A stretch of 64,000 nucleotides of DNA from Lentimicrobium sp. (GTDB lineage: Bacteria > Bacteroidota > Bacteroidia > Bacteroidales > Lentimicrobiaceae), in assembly GCA_023957275.1 (NCBI GenBank), contig JAMLHF010000016.1, forward strand, positions 1-64,000, in the 5' to 3' direction. The notes under the pieces were generated by a model. The model was given only the letters and a program-made list of their open reading frames with translations, searched no databases and was not told the DNA's origin. A program made the position numbers and the translations under genes. This document shows, in pieces, positions 30,362 through 40,100 of the stretch (its first letter is position 1; every line of letters begins with the position of its first letter).

Positions 30362-32479
30362 CTACTTAAACGCGGGTTTCATGCCTAAATTGTACATGGT
30401 AAATGCCCAGATATCGGTAGCCTCATCAATCAGTTTGGAGATGGGTTTTCCGGCACCATGGCCGGCATTTGTTTCTATCCGGATCAATGCCGGGTTGTTG
30501 CACGACTGGTATTCCTGCAGGGTAGCGGCAAACTTGAATGAATGTGCGGGCACCACCCTGTCGTCGTGATCGGCGGTGGTTACCAGGGTTGCGGGATAGC
30601 AGGTTCCGGGCTTCAGGTTATGCAACGGGGAATATCCGAGCAAATACCTGAACTGTGTTGAATCATCGCTTGATCCATAGTCTTCGGTCCATGCCCATCC
30701 AATCGTAAACTTGTGAAAACGCAGCATATCCATCACGCCGACAGCGGGCAGCGCCACCGCAAAAAGATCGGGCCGCTGGGTCATGCAGGCACCCACCAGC
30801 AAGCCTCCGTTTGAACCACCGGCAATGGCTATTTTTTCGGGATTTGTATATTTTTCAGCAACAAGGTATTCGGCGGCTGCAATAAAATCATCAAAAACAT
30901 TCTGCTTCTGCAGCTTTGTTCCTGCCCTGTGCCATGCTTCGCCGTATTCTCCACCGCCGCGAATATTGGCCACCGCAACCATACCGCCCTGCTCAAGGAA
31001 AAGCAGCCGGCTGACGCTGAATGCCGGGGTAATGCTCACATTAAATCCCCCATAGCCATAGAGATAAACAGGATTCTTGCCATCCTTTTTCAGGCCGGAC
31101 TTGTAAACCAGAAACATGGGCACCTTTGTGCCATCCTTGCTGGTATAGAATATCTGCTCAGTGGTATAGCCGGAAGCATCAAAGTTTATTTCAGACGCAT
31201 ACAGCACCTCTGATTTGTTGGCGGCAATATTATAGGTATAAACAGTTGAAGGAAAGGTAAAAGAAGTAAAAGAGTAAAACGCCTGGTTATCCTCCCTGTT
31301 TCCTTCAAAACCGGCGATGGTGCCCAGTCCCGGCAAGCTCAGTTCATGCATAAGGGTTCCGTCCATATTATGGACAAAAACCTTGCTTACCGCATCCATC
31401 ATATACTGGCAGATAATCTTTCCTCCGGCAACTTCCGCCGATTTCAACACTTCTTCTTTTTCAGGAATAATGGTCAGCCAGTTCTCCTTTGCGGGGTTTT
31501 TAAGGTCAACCTGCACCAGCCGGTAGCGCGGGGCTCCGTCGTTGGTGAGGATATAAAAACGCTCTCCATCGTTACTGATCACATTATAATCGAAGCGGAA
31601 ACCATCGGCTATCTTCACAAAGCCTGAAGCGGGGCTTCTTAAATCCTTGACATAAAGCGCGTTTCCACTGGTGCTTTCCGACTCTCCAAGGATCAGAAAC
31701 TGTTCGTCCTCGGTTGTGCTTCCGCCGTAATTGCGTAAAGGATAAGCAGGGTTTTCATATACCAGCACATCTTTATCCTGGGAGTCACCAATTTTGTGGT
31801 AGTAGACTTTCTGAAATTCATTTTTCGAAGAAAGTTCTCCTCCACCGGCCGGTTTGTCGTAACGGCTGTAATAAAACCCGTCACCACGCCAGGAGATTCC
31901 GGAAAACTTAACCCATTCAAGTTTATCGTTCAACTGCTGTCCGGTTGCGGTTTCCATTACATATATTTCATTCCAGTCGGAACCGGCTTTTGAAATGGCA
32001 TATGCAAAATATTTTCCGTCTTTCGAAACGGAATAGGTCCCCAGAGAAGTGGTTCCGTCAGCTGAAAGCTTGTTTGGATCGAGAAACACCCTTGGTGTAC
32101 CGGTTAATGAATCCTGTATATATAAAACGCTCTGGTTCTGTATTCCGTCGTTTTTAAAAAAGAAGAAATGGCTCCCCTTGTGAAAAGGAACACCATAACG
32201 GGGATAATTCCAGAGTCCGGTCAGGCGCTCCCTGATCTGGTCGCGGAAAGGGATTTTTGCCAGATAAGCATTGGTCAAATCATTCTGGGCGCTCACCCAT
32301 TCCGCTGTTTCTGCGGAATTATCATCTTCGAGCCAGCGGTAGGGATCGGCTACTTCGGTACCGAAATATTTATCTACCGTGTCGGTTTTACGTGTTTCAG
32401 GATAGTCAATTTTCTCCTGTGTAGTGCAACTGTTCATAATCAGTAATGCTGAAACTAAAGTAAACAGCAGGTTTTTCAT
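30362..32479 (-). CDS. prolyl oligopeptidase (S9A) lipoprotein
   Basis: 705 residues, the usual length of S9A enzymes plus a lipoprotein signal peptide (LIMNSC, Cys18). The N-terminal domain is a seven-bladed propeller (about 75-420), preceded by YRWLEDDNS typical of the family. The C-terminal hydrolase domain has YGYGGFN, nucleophile Ser556 in GGSNGG, the Asp in DHDDRVVP (about 637-643) and His674 in NAGHGAG. It cleaves short peptides after proline in the periplasm or at the cell surface. Its own promoter is upstream and a strong stem-loop follows. Confidence 0.95.
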   Translation of the reverse strand: MKNLLFTLVSALLIMNSCTTQEKIDYPETRKTDTVDKYFGTEVADPYRWLEDDNSAETAEWVSAQNDLTNAYLAKIPFRDQIRERLTGLWNYPRYGVPFHKGSHFFFFKNDGIQNQSVLYIQDSLTGTPRVFLDPNKLSADGTTSLGTYSVSKDGKYFAYAISKAGSDWNEIYVMETATGQQLNDKLEWVKFSGISWRGDGFYYSRYDKPAGGGELSSKNEFQKVYYHKIGDSQDKDVLVYENPAYPLRNYGGSTTEDEQFLILGESESTSGNALYVKDLRSPASGFVKIADGFRFDYNVISNDGERFYILTNDGAPRYRLVQVDLKNPAKENWLTIIPEKEEVLKSAEVAGGKIICQYMMDAVSKVFVHNMDGTLMHELSLPGLGTIAGFEGNREDNQAFYSFTSFTFPSTVYTYNIAANKSEVLYASEINFDASGYTTEQIFYTSKDGTKVPMFLVYKSGLKKDGKNPVYLYGYGGFNVSITPAFSVSRLLFLEQGGMVAVANIRGGGEYGEAWHRAGTKLQKQNVFDDFIAAAEYLVAEKYTNPEKIAIAGGSNGGLLVGACMTQRPDLFAVALPAVGVMDMLRFHKFTIGWAWTEDYGSSDDSTQFRYLLGYSPLHNLKPGTCYPATLVTTADHDDRVVPAHSFKFAATLQEYQSCNNPALIRIETNAGHGAGKPISKLIDEATDIWAFTMYNLGMKPAFK

Positions 32480-32541
32480 ATTGTTAGAGGTTAAGGTGTT
32501 CTGACGGTCTGGAAAAATCAGAAATAGTGTTTCCCGGGCTT

Positions 32542-32549
32542 CAAAATTA
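32542..32549 (-). promoter_or_regulatory. -7 box of prolyl oligopeptidase gene
   Basis: Minus strand TAATTTTG, matching TAnnTTTG, about 63 bases before the ATG at 32479. The 268-base region up to 32747 is shared with the divergent repeat-protein gene. Confidence 0.5.
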
Positions 32550-32747
32550 ATAATTTATCATGAAACCGGGCAGTTACCCGTTGATAGTAAAAATTTCCCT
32601 TCCCTGTCAATGATATCTGAAAAAACTCATGGCAACAGGCTCTTTAACCGGATTGCAAAAACAATATGGTCCGGATAAAAAATCACCATGAAATATCCGC
32701 CGCTTTTATTTAATTTGCAGCCTGATAATGCTTAAAAATATATTGAA

Positions 32748-33644
32748 ATGGAAAAGCAAGTGAAGGAGATAACCCTGTACCGCACCAATCTGGTAATTGG
32801 AGATCCGGATGAGGAAGGATTACTATCCGAAGAAACCAAAGTAAACCGGGTTATCCTGAATGAAGATGGCCATGAAATTGAGAGAATTACTTACAATGCC
32901 TATGGTGAGCCGGAAGAGCGGGTAATAATTAAATGGGAAAATGGCCATCCTGTTGAAGAGCAGCTGGAACTTGAAGGGGAGATCGCAGAAAGGACCACCC
33001 GCGAATTTGACGATAAAGGCAGGATTGTTAAAGAATTCAGGCATTATCTCGAAGGAGGGACAGATGAAATCAGGTATATATACGAAAATGACCTGCTTAT
33101 CATGAAACAGACCATCGATAGTGACGGGGATGAAGGAGAAAAGCATTATTGGACTTATGAGGATGGCCTGTTGGTAAAGGAGGAATCCTTCGATGCTGAC
33201 GGGGAGCCGGAAATGAGAAAAAATTACATCTATGCTGAAAATGGCCGGCTCGACGAAACCATTGAGTTACAGATAAGCAACGACGGGGAATCAAAGCTTG
33301 TTTCCGTCATGGACGAGGCCGGAAATATTGTGCTTGAAAAACGCTATGATACCCGAGGCAACCTGATTGCCCGCAATACGATCACTATAGGAGAGAATGG
33401 CCGTCCGGCACTTATGGAGGAGGAAACCGTAAGAGGGAAATCGGTTGTACACCTTGAATATGACGGGCAGGGGAACAATGTGCTTTACAGGGAGGAAACT
33501 GCAGACGGCAATCTGCTGACGCTGATCACGCGAACTTTTGATACCGAAGGCAGAAATACTGGTTCGGAGGTAAAAACGGAACCGCAGGCACAGCGTCCCG
33601 GCCAGCATTACCGCTTAAGGTATGAATACAATTTCTATGAATAG
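32748..33644 (+). CDS. acidic repeat protein resembling YD/RHS-type repeats, function unknown
   Basis: 298 residues, strongly acidic, no signal peptide or membrane segment, so cytoplasmic as read. The chain is made of short antiparallel beta units of about 20-25 residues: ITYNAYGEPEERVIIKWENG, REFDDKGRIVKEFRHY, YEDGLLVKEESFDADGEPE, VMDEAGNIVLEKRYDTRGN and YDGQGNNVLYREET. The D-x-x-G-x-x-x-x-x-x-x-Y pattern is like YD repeats of RHS/tc toxins and like MORN-type antigens, but the protein is far too short for a toxin shell and lacks an export signal. No neighbour hints at a function. A -7-like TTTAATTTGC lies near 32709. Confidence 0.7.
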   Translation: MEKQVKEITLYRTNLVIGDPDEEGLLSEETKVNRVILNEDGHEIERITYNAYGEPEERVIIKWENGHPVEEQLELEGEIAERTTREFDDKGRIVKEFRHYLEGGTDEIRYIYENDLLIMKQTIDSDGDEGEKHYWTYEDGLLVKEESFDADGEPEMRKNYIYAENGRLDETIELQISNDGESKLVSVMDEAGNIVLEKRYDTRGNLIARNTITIGENGRPALMEEETVRGKSVVHLEYDGQGNNVLYREETADGNLLTLITRTFDTEGRNTGSEVKTEPQAQRPGQHYRLRYEYNFYE

Positions 33645-33707
33645 CCGGCTCCTGTCGTCTGCGACTGAAGTCAGGGGATGCGTCCGAAGCAGAATCACAG
33701 TCTGGCT

Positions 33708-35063
33708 TCAGCCGGATTCCCGGCTATTTCTGAACTTTACCACCGTTTTTGTCTTCCATTTTCCGGTTCTGTAGTAAAGGAATGATAACGTCATTCCCAT
33801 AAACCAGGCGATGGGGATGGCCCACCAGATGCCGTCTACCCCGATATTACGCGAAAGTATTGCTGCCAGTGGAATACGGAATAGCCAGAGCGAGAGGAGG
33901 GTAATAAACATCGGGACAATGGTATCGCCGGCGCCGCGCATCACACCGCCGATCACGAACATAGATGAAAATAACACATAAAAGCCGCCGACAATCAGCA
34001 GATAGCGGGCTCCGATCTGAATTACTTCAGGGTCATTGGTAAACAGCATCATCAGCGGTTCCCTGAAAATCATAATAATCACGGAGGTTACCACAGCCAC
34101 TATACTCGACATTCCAAGCGTTGCCCGCAAGCCTGCACCTACCCTTCTGATCTTACCCGCCCCGATATTCTGACCGGTATAGGTTGAAAGTGCCTGACCG
34201 AAATTCATGGCAGGCAGGGAAGCAAGGCCATCAATGCGGCCTGCAACGCTGTATGCAGCTACTGTATCGGTTCCGAAATCATTGACAATTCTCAGCAGGG
34301 CCAACATCCCCAGTGAAACAAATGTCTGTTGAAACCCTGTCGGAACCCCGATACGGATACTTTCGCGAAACACCTCCCTGTCCCAGTATAACCTTCGCCA
34401 GGAGAGGTTGATCAGCAGATGTTTCCTGTTCAGATAAACGATCAGCGTAACAAATGCTCCCGCCTGCGACAGAACCGTAGCCAGCGCGGCCCCGGCAATT
34501 CCCCATCCAAAAACCACAACAAACAATAAATCAAAAACAATGTTTGTAAGTGTTGAAATAATAAGGAAGTAGAGTGGTGTTTTTGAGTCGCCCAGACCGC
34601 GCAGAACCGCGCTTGTGCCATTAAAACCGAAGAAAAAGAGAATGCCGGTAAAATATACCTGCATATACAGGGCTGCCTGAGGTATTACCTCTTCCGGCAA
34701 CCGGATAAGCCTGAAGATCGGTTCACTGAAGACTATCCCAAGTATCCCGACCAGTAATGAGGCAAAAAAGAGAAAAATGTACATGGTGTCAATCGACCTC
34801 CTGACTTTAACCATGTCCTTAGCGCCGAAGTACTGTGCGATGATAATGGTGGAACCGGAAGCAATGCCGATGATGAAAGAAACCAGCATAAAAATAAGCG
34901 GGAAAGAAGCGCCAACAGCTGCCAGCGCCTCTTTACCAAGAAATTTTCCGACGATGATGCTGTCGGTGACATTGTACAACTGCTGAAAAACATTGCCCAG
35001 AAGCATGGGTGTGGCAAACCTGAGGATCAATGATGCCGGACGGCCGGAAGTAAGATCATGCAT
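33708..35063 (-). CDS. MATE family efflux transporter
   Basis: 451 residues with twelve predicted membrane helices and the MATE layout: opening GRPASLILRFATPMLLGNVFQQLYN, first-half ADSIIVGKFLGKEALAAVG-like segment, and symmetric second half (GRIDGLASLPAMNFGQALSTYTGQNIGAG). These proteins export cationic drugs and metabolites in exchange for Na+ or H+. The substrate cannot be told from sequence. The gene stands alone; a compact structured spacer separates it from the convergent repeat-protein gene. Confidence 0.95.
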   Translation of the reverse strand: MHDLTSGRPASLILRFATPMLLGNVFQQLYNVTDSIIVGKFLGKEALAAVGASFPLIFMLVSFIIGIASGSTIIIAQYFGAKDMVKVRRSIDTMYIFLFFASLLVGILGIVFSEPIFRLIRLPEEVIPQAALYMQVYFTGILFFFGFNGTSAVLRGLGDSKTPLYFLIISTLTNIVFDLLFVVVFGWGIAGAALATVLSQAGAFVTLIVYLNRKHLLINLSWRRLYWDREVFRESIRIGVPTGFQQTFVSLGMLALLRIVNDFGTDTVAAYSVAGRIDGLASLPAMNFGQALSTYTGQNIGAGKIRRVGAGLRATLGMSSIVAVVTSVIIMIFREPLMMLFTNDPEVIQIGARYLLIVGGFYVLFSSMFVIGGVMRGAGDTIVPMFITLLSLWLFRIPLAAILSRNIGVDGIWWAIPIAWFMGMTLSFLYYRTGKWKTKTVVKFRNSRESG

Positions 35064-35229
35064 CGGTAATCATGATTTTAATCCGGTATTTCATAATATT
35101 CTGCAACGGCTTTTTCATTTTCATCCTCTGTAGATCCGGAATACCTGACACTCTTCCCAAAATATTCCGATCTTCTTTATTGCCCTAATTTCAGTTTGAA
35201 TCAAATCAGCAGATAATAAATAAACCCTG

Positions 35230-36270
35230 TCAGAAATCCTCCTTTTGGGCTTTCACCAGCTCCTTTGTAGACAATAGTCCGCAAGCGGCTTCAATATCCT
35301 GTCCTCTTGAAGCCCGCAGGGTGGTAACAATGCCCTTGTCGTTCAGCGCCTGCTGAAAATCGAGGATGGTGGCTTCATCAGAACAAAGCAGCGGAGTGCC
35401 CGGAATGGGGTGAAAGCGGATCAGGTTAATGCGGCTTTTTACCTTGTTGAGTACACGCGCAAGTTCATTGACATGCCGGCGGGTATCATTCACCCCTTTA
35501 AACATGATATACTCAAAGGAAACCCGGCGATACCGTCCGATATCAAATTCCTGAATGGTTGCGATCACATCTTTGAGCGGATAGACATTCTGAATCGGCA
35601 TCAACCGCCGGCGCTCATCTTCGAAAGGTGTATGCAGGCTCACCGCGAGATTGCATTTGCTTTTTTCCAGAAAAACCCGCATCGCGGGAACAATCCCGAT
35701 GGTTGATACAGTCACCTTACGGACACTGATGGCAAATCCGTATTCAGCCGTCAGAATTTCAAGGCTTTTCATCACCGCATCCAGGTTATCAAAAGGTTCA
35801 CCCATGCCCATATAAACGATGTTGGTCATGAGTTTACGCTCGGGGATGCTTCGCAACTGGTTGAGGATCTCTCCCGCGCTCAGGTGCCCCTGAAAGCCCT
35901 GCTTGCCGGTCATGCAAAACAAGCAGCCCATCTTGCACCCCACCTGTGAAGACACACAGAGGGTATGCCTTTTCCCGTCAGGGATATAAGCAGCTTCAAT
36001 GAATTTTCCGTTACCGGCTGTAAAAAGATATTTTTTGGTACCATCGGCCGATTCGTTGACCTTCACGGGGGCCTTTACCCCGAATTCATAATTTCCGGCC
36101 AGCAGAGAGCGCACCTTCTTCGAAACATTGGTCATGTCATCAAAGGTGGTGATATCGGTCTTGTATAGCCAATAAGCTATCTGAGTTCCGGTATAGGCAG
36201 GCAGGCCGAGTGAAAGGACAACCTGCCTGATTTCATCCAGTGTTTTTCCGAATAAAGCTTCCTTATGCAT
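35230..36270 (-). CDS. rlmN: dual-specificity 23S rRNA/tRNA adenine C2-methyltransferase RlmN
   Basis: 346 residues, normal for the family. The radical SAM cluster motif is C112-KMG-C116-LF-C119 (CxxxCxxC) preceded by LCVSSQVG. Other hallmarks: the N-terminal substrate-binding helical domain, TNIVYMGMGEPFDNLDAV, ISVRKVTVSTIG, LAVSLHTPF, and the C-terminal catalytic Cys in RGQDIEAACGLL. It methylates A2503 of 23S rRNA and A37 of some tRNAs. The resistance enzyme Cfr is a close relative, but the DIEAACG tail and chromosomal setting favour RlmN. It is 8 bases behind the flavin reductase gene on the same strand. Confidence 0.96.
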   Translation of the reverse strand: MHKEALFGKTLDEIRQVVLSLGLPAYTGTQIAYWLYKTDITTFDDMTNVSKKVRSLLAGNYEFGVKAPVKVNESADGTKKYLFTAGNGKFIEAAYIPDGKRHTLCVSSQVGCKMGCLFCMTGKQGFQGHLSAGEILNQLRSIPERKLMTNIVYMGMGEPFDNLDAVMKSLEILTAEYGFAISVRKVTVSTIGIVPAMRVFLEKSKCNLAVSLHTPFEDERRRLMPIQNVYPLKDVIATIQEFDIGRYRRVSFEYIMFKGVNDTRRHVNELARVLNKVKSRINLIRFHPIPGTPLLCSDEATILDFQQALNDKGIVTTLRASRGQDIEAACGLLSTKELVKAQKEDF

Positions 36271-36278
36271 AATCAGGA

Positions 36279-36938
36279 TCAGAAATAAATCTCCGAGATG
36301 ATGTGATCAAACGGGATACCCCTGGAAATAAGGATATCACGCACATCCACAACCATTTCGGCGCTGCCGCAAAGGTAGTACTTTTCTGAAGGCGGCAGGT
36401 CAGGATGTTCAGTCAGGTATTGAGTAAGGCGTCCGTGATAGATGTCTTGTCCCTGTTCCCGGGAGCAGCAGCGAACATAGTTTTCACCCAACTCCGGCCC
36501 GAACATCTCACTGAAATAAAATGACTTAAGGTCACGGCCTCCGTGGAGCAATTTTTTTCCCGCCGTTAAACCGGTGCGAAACATCGCGCTGAAAGGGGCT
36601 ATTCCTGTGCCGGAAGCAATCCACCATCCGGCCTCCCCGCTTCCGGTAAAGGAGCCGAAAGGCTCGCTTACCCAGATCGTATCCGCGGTATTCAGCTGGG
36701 CCATCCAGGGTGTAAGCTTTCCTTCCGGATTGATATTGTAGAGTATATCCACCTCATCGTCGAGTTCGCCACTGGCAATGCTGTAGAGACGGGCTTCAGC
36801 GGTCTCATGTCCGCTGATTCCGATTACCTGGCCGGCCGTAAAATCCCAGGGACGCGGAAATGAGAGCACAAAAACGCCCGGGGCAATCTCGCGCTGACGG
36901 CTTACTTTTACTTTTTTGAGATCCAGTTTTCGTTTCAT
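36279..36938 (-). CDS. ferredoxin-NADP+ reductase-like FAD oxidoreductase
   Basis: 219 residues with an FAD-binding barrel (RLYSIASGE is the RxYS flavin motif) and an NAD(P)-binding half (GTGIAPF, then YLCGSAEMVVDVRDIL). This is the FNR superfamily fold. It should move electrons between NAD(P)H and a small ferredoxin or flavodoxin. It is upstream of rlmN, which needs reduced flavodoxin or ferredoxin for its radical chemistry, so it might supply that reducing power. That link is inference from adjacency. Other FNR functions cannot be excluded. Confidence 0.88.
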   Translation of the reverse strand: MKRKLDLKKVKVSRQREIAPGVFVLSFPRPWDFTAGQVIGISGHETAEARLYSIASGELDDEVDILYNINPEGKLTPWMAQLNTADTIWVSEPFGSFTGSGEAGWWIASGTGIAPFSAMFRTGLTAGKKLLHGGRDLKSFYFSEMFGPELGENYVRCCSREQGQDIYHGRLTQYLTEHPDLPPSEKYYLCGSAEMVVDVRDILISRGIPFDHIISEIYF

Positions 36939-37168
36939 AGTTATTTTTTAACCGGGAACATGATATATCCGCCCGGGTTCGTATAATGTTTTGAGAAAAA
37001 ACTTAAACAACAAAAAGTGACAAAAGTTTTTCCCGTTGCCGAGGCCGGGGTATGTTCCGGCCATCCTTCAACAGGTAAGATTCGCGGGTAAAAACCTGAA
37101 GCATCCGTTTTCGCCTTTTACGAATTCTCTATGCTGATAATTATTAATTTAGCTGAAAATTCAATAAT

Positions 37169-40100
37169 ATGGATCAGCAAAATGCCCTGAAGTCGGATGC
37201 CCTGGCAGCCAATCTTCAGGAGACCAGGACGGGGAAAATCGAGATACCGGAAAACCACCAGGCATTCAGAGAGCTGTCGATTGAATATTACAGCATACAC
37301 GCACGAGCCGTTGATTGCCTCAACGAATACAACCATCCGTTTTCGAACAGCGGTTATGTGATCGGACAACTGAGAAACATTGCACTGGGTGACTTCTGGT
37401 TTTACGACAAGCACGAGAAGGCCGCATTTGCCTGGGATGTGGTACTCGGACTTTTTGAAGGGATTTTTGAACGGGTAAACACACCCGAACTTGGTGAAGA
37501 CGCAGTTCACAGCCTGCTCGAATTAGCCGAGAAGCTGCTGCAATCAGAATCCGACAGGGAGCAGAGCCTTATACACCTGCTCACTATCATTGAAAATGCA
37601 ACTGCACAACACCCTGTTGCGCTGATTCTGAATTCAACCTTCATGCAAAGGGTGTTTACCCGTGGTGACTGGCCCGGCCAATCCAGAGAAAAAGCGTTTG
37701 AAGTATTGCGCAACGTGCTGATACTGAATGCTAATTACTGGAAGAATACCACCAATGCAGAAACATGGCTGGCCGAAAGAAAAAAACTTTTCTCAGCCGG
37801 GAGCAGACAACTGATTTCCTCCATCGGCAATGCCTATTTCGATGACATCGTCATATCCGTAAAAAATGCAGCAGATCCCGAAAGCCTGCTGGCCATCCCC
37901 GGTTTCAATGAAATATCCTTACACATCCGGCAACTGCATCACAACTTCGCCAGATTTCATGAAAAATTCTTTTACCTCCTCTTCCTGCTGCACCTTGAAG
38001 GGATGCAGAATCAGAAAGAGCTGCTGCTCCGCGATTTCAACAACCTGCTCCGGAACTTAAAAAATGAATTATCGAGTGATGAAGTGTTTGGATTCCTCGA
38101 CAATATCTTCAGGCTTTTCGCCGATCTGAAAGCCAGCAATCCGGGGACCGTGCTCGACTGCATTCTTACCCTGGGAAAAGAAATTTTCCGCACTGAAAAT
38201 GACCGTCACATTTCTCATTTCGAGAAACTACTGATCCGTTACGGCTTTATCGCCCCCGGAGTAGTATACATCAGCGACGACTGGCAACTCCGGGTTAATG
38301 AATACCATATCAAGAACATCAGGGTATGGATGGAATTAATTGAATACTCCCCGCTGACTTTCCGCGACCTTCTTTCCGCGCTGATTATTCATCTGCGGCT
38401 GGGCGGGGTCTTTGTATCTGACACCGACCTGTTTCAGCGCGATGTCACTGCCCTGCTGAACTCCGACATCAAACCGATCTTCAAACACATCAAACAGCTT
38501 GCCCGTCTTTTCCCGGTATATTTCAATGAAATCGGCGCCGAAGGCGAACTTCGTGAAGTCACTACCGCCATGGATGAACTTACGCACCGCAACGACAGGC
38601 TCATCCATTTTCTGAGGAAACAGGTCCATACAGAGAGCAACAATACCCACATTGAACTTACCCGAAATATCATCAGGTACTGGTACGACGGAAACCCGGC
38701 TCACCTGCATGCGTTACTGCCAAAAGATGTCGAGCTCAGCCTGATGCCGCAATCAAGATGGTTTACCGGTATCAACAGCCTGATGCACCAGCTTTGTGAA
38801 TCTTTCAACTGCATGCCGGAAACCCTGATGAACCTGCCTGCAGAGAAAATCAGAAAAAATATCGAAAGCATTTCCTCTGACAACACCCTTGACAAACAAC
38901 GACTGCTTTATATTTTCAGACTGCTCGAACTCCTGAAAGAAAAGTACTCGTTTAATACGGTCAATCTCGGGGTATTGATGCGGAAATTCAGTTTCTTCAA
39001 TCAAAGCGACATCGATGGCTTGCTGCAACTGCTTGAGCGCCCTGCGCCCGACCGGGCACTGAGGCAGGTGTATATCTTTATGCGCCAGCTCAATACCATT
39101 ATCATGTCGGCTGAAAAAACCGAAGGCTGGGAAGACATTTATCACAAGCGCCACATCGCCATAGGGATTCCGAGCATGTACGGAAAATACCGTGAGCCCA
39201 AGTTCGAGGCCATGGGACTCACCTTCCGGCTCGAAAAGGTTGCTGCCGCCCTGATGGAACAGTTGATTGCAAGCATCAACCTTGACTATATCACTGCAAA
39301 AACCCTGAGAAGGATTCATGTGGTGCTTGAGCTCTTCCGTCAGGGCCTCGAACTCGACGGCATCAGCGACCAGGGGTTCAATTCAAACCTGAAAATGTTC
39401 CGCTTCAGCCTGAATTCAGCCAGCTTCTCGGTAGGGCAGTATATCAATATCCTTCAGTTCATGCTCTCGAGTGTGCGTGAAATCATCAGCAAGTATTTCC
39501 TTCGAATATACGACAGCCAGTTGAAAGTTGTGATACCGCAACTCTATCCTCAGGAAGTCAAAGGGGATACGGGGAAACAGTATGTGATGAAAAAATCGGA
39601 ACAGTTTTACCGGGAGATGCTCTCCTCGGCGTTTCTGGTGCAATCGCTCGACAGTTTTCTTGTGCGTATCCTGGGCTCATTCAGACAGATGGTAGATAAC
39701 TACTCCGAGGAAACGATCCGGAGCATTATGTCATACAATACCGACCTGGTCATCTCGCTGCTGAATCGCGAAACGCCCGAAATGGACAATCAGATTTTCC
39801 TGGGTTCGAAGGCTTACTTTCTGAAAAAGCTGTCATTGCTGGATTTTCCGATTCCACCGGGATTTGTGCTGACTACTGAAATTTTCCGTCGCCGAGAAGC
39901 CATTCTCCAGAATCCCTTTATCGAAAAAGAGCTTGACCTGATGCTGCGCAGGCAGATTGCCAACCTGGAGCGGACAACCGGACAGCAGTTTGGCAACCCC
40001 GATAATCCGCTGCTGCTTTCAGTGCGTTCAGGTACTGCCATTTCGATGCCCGGCGCCATGAATACCTACCTTAATGTCGGCCTCAACGACAAAATCGTGG

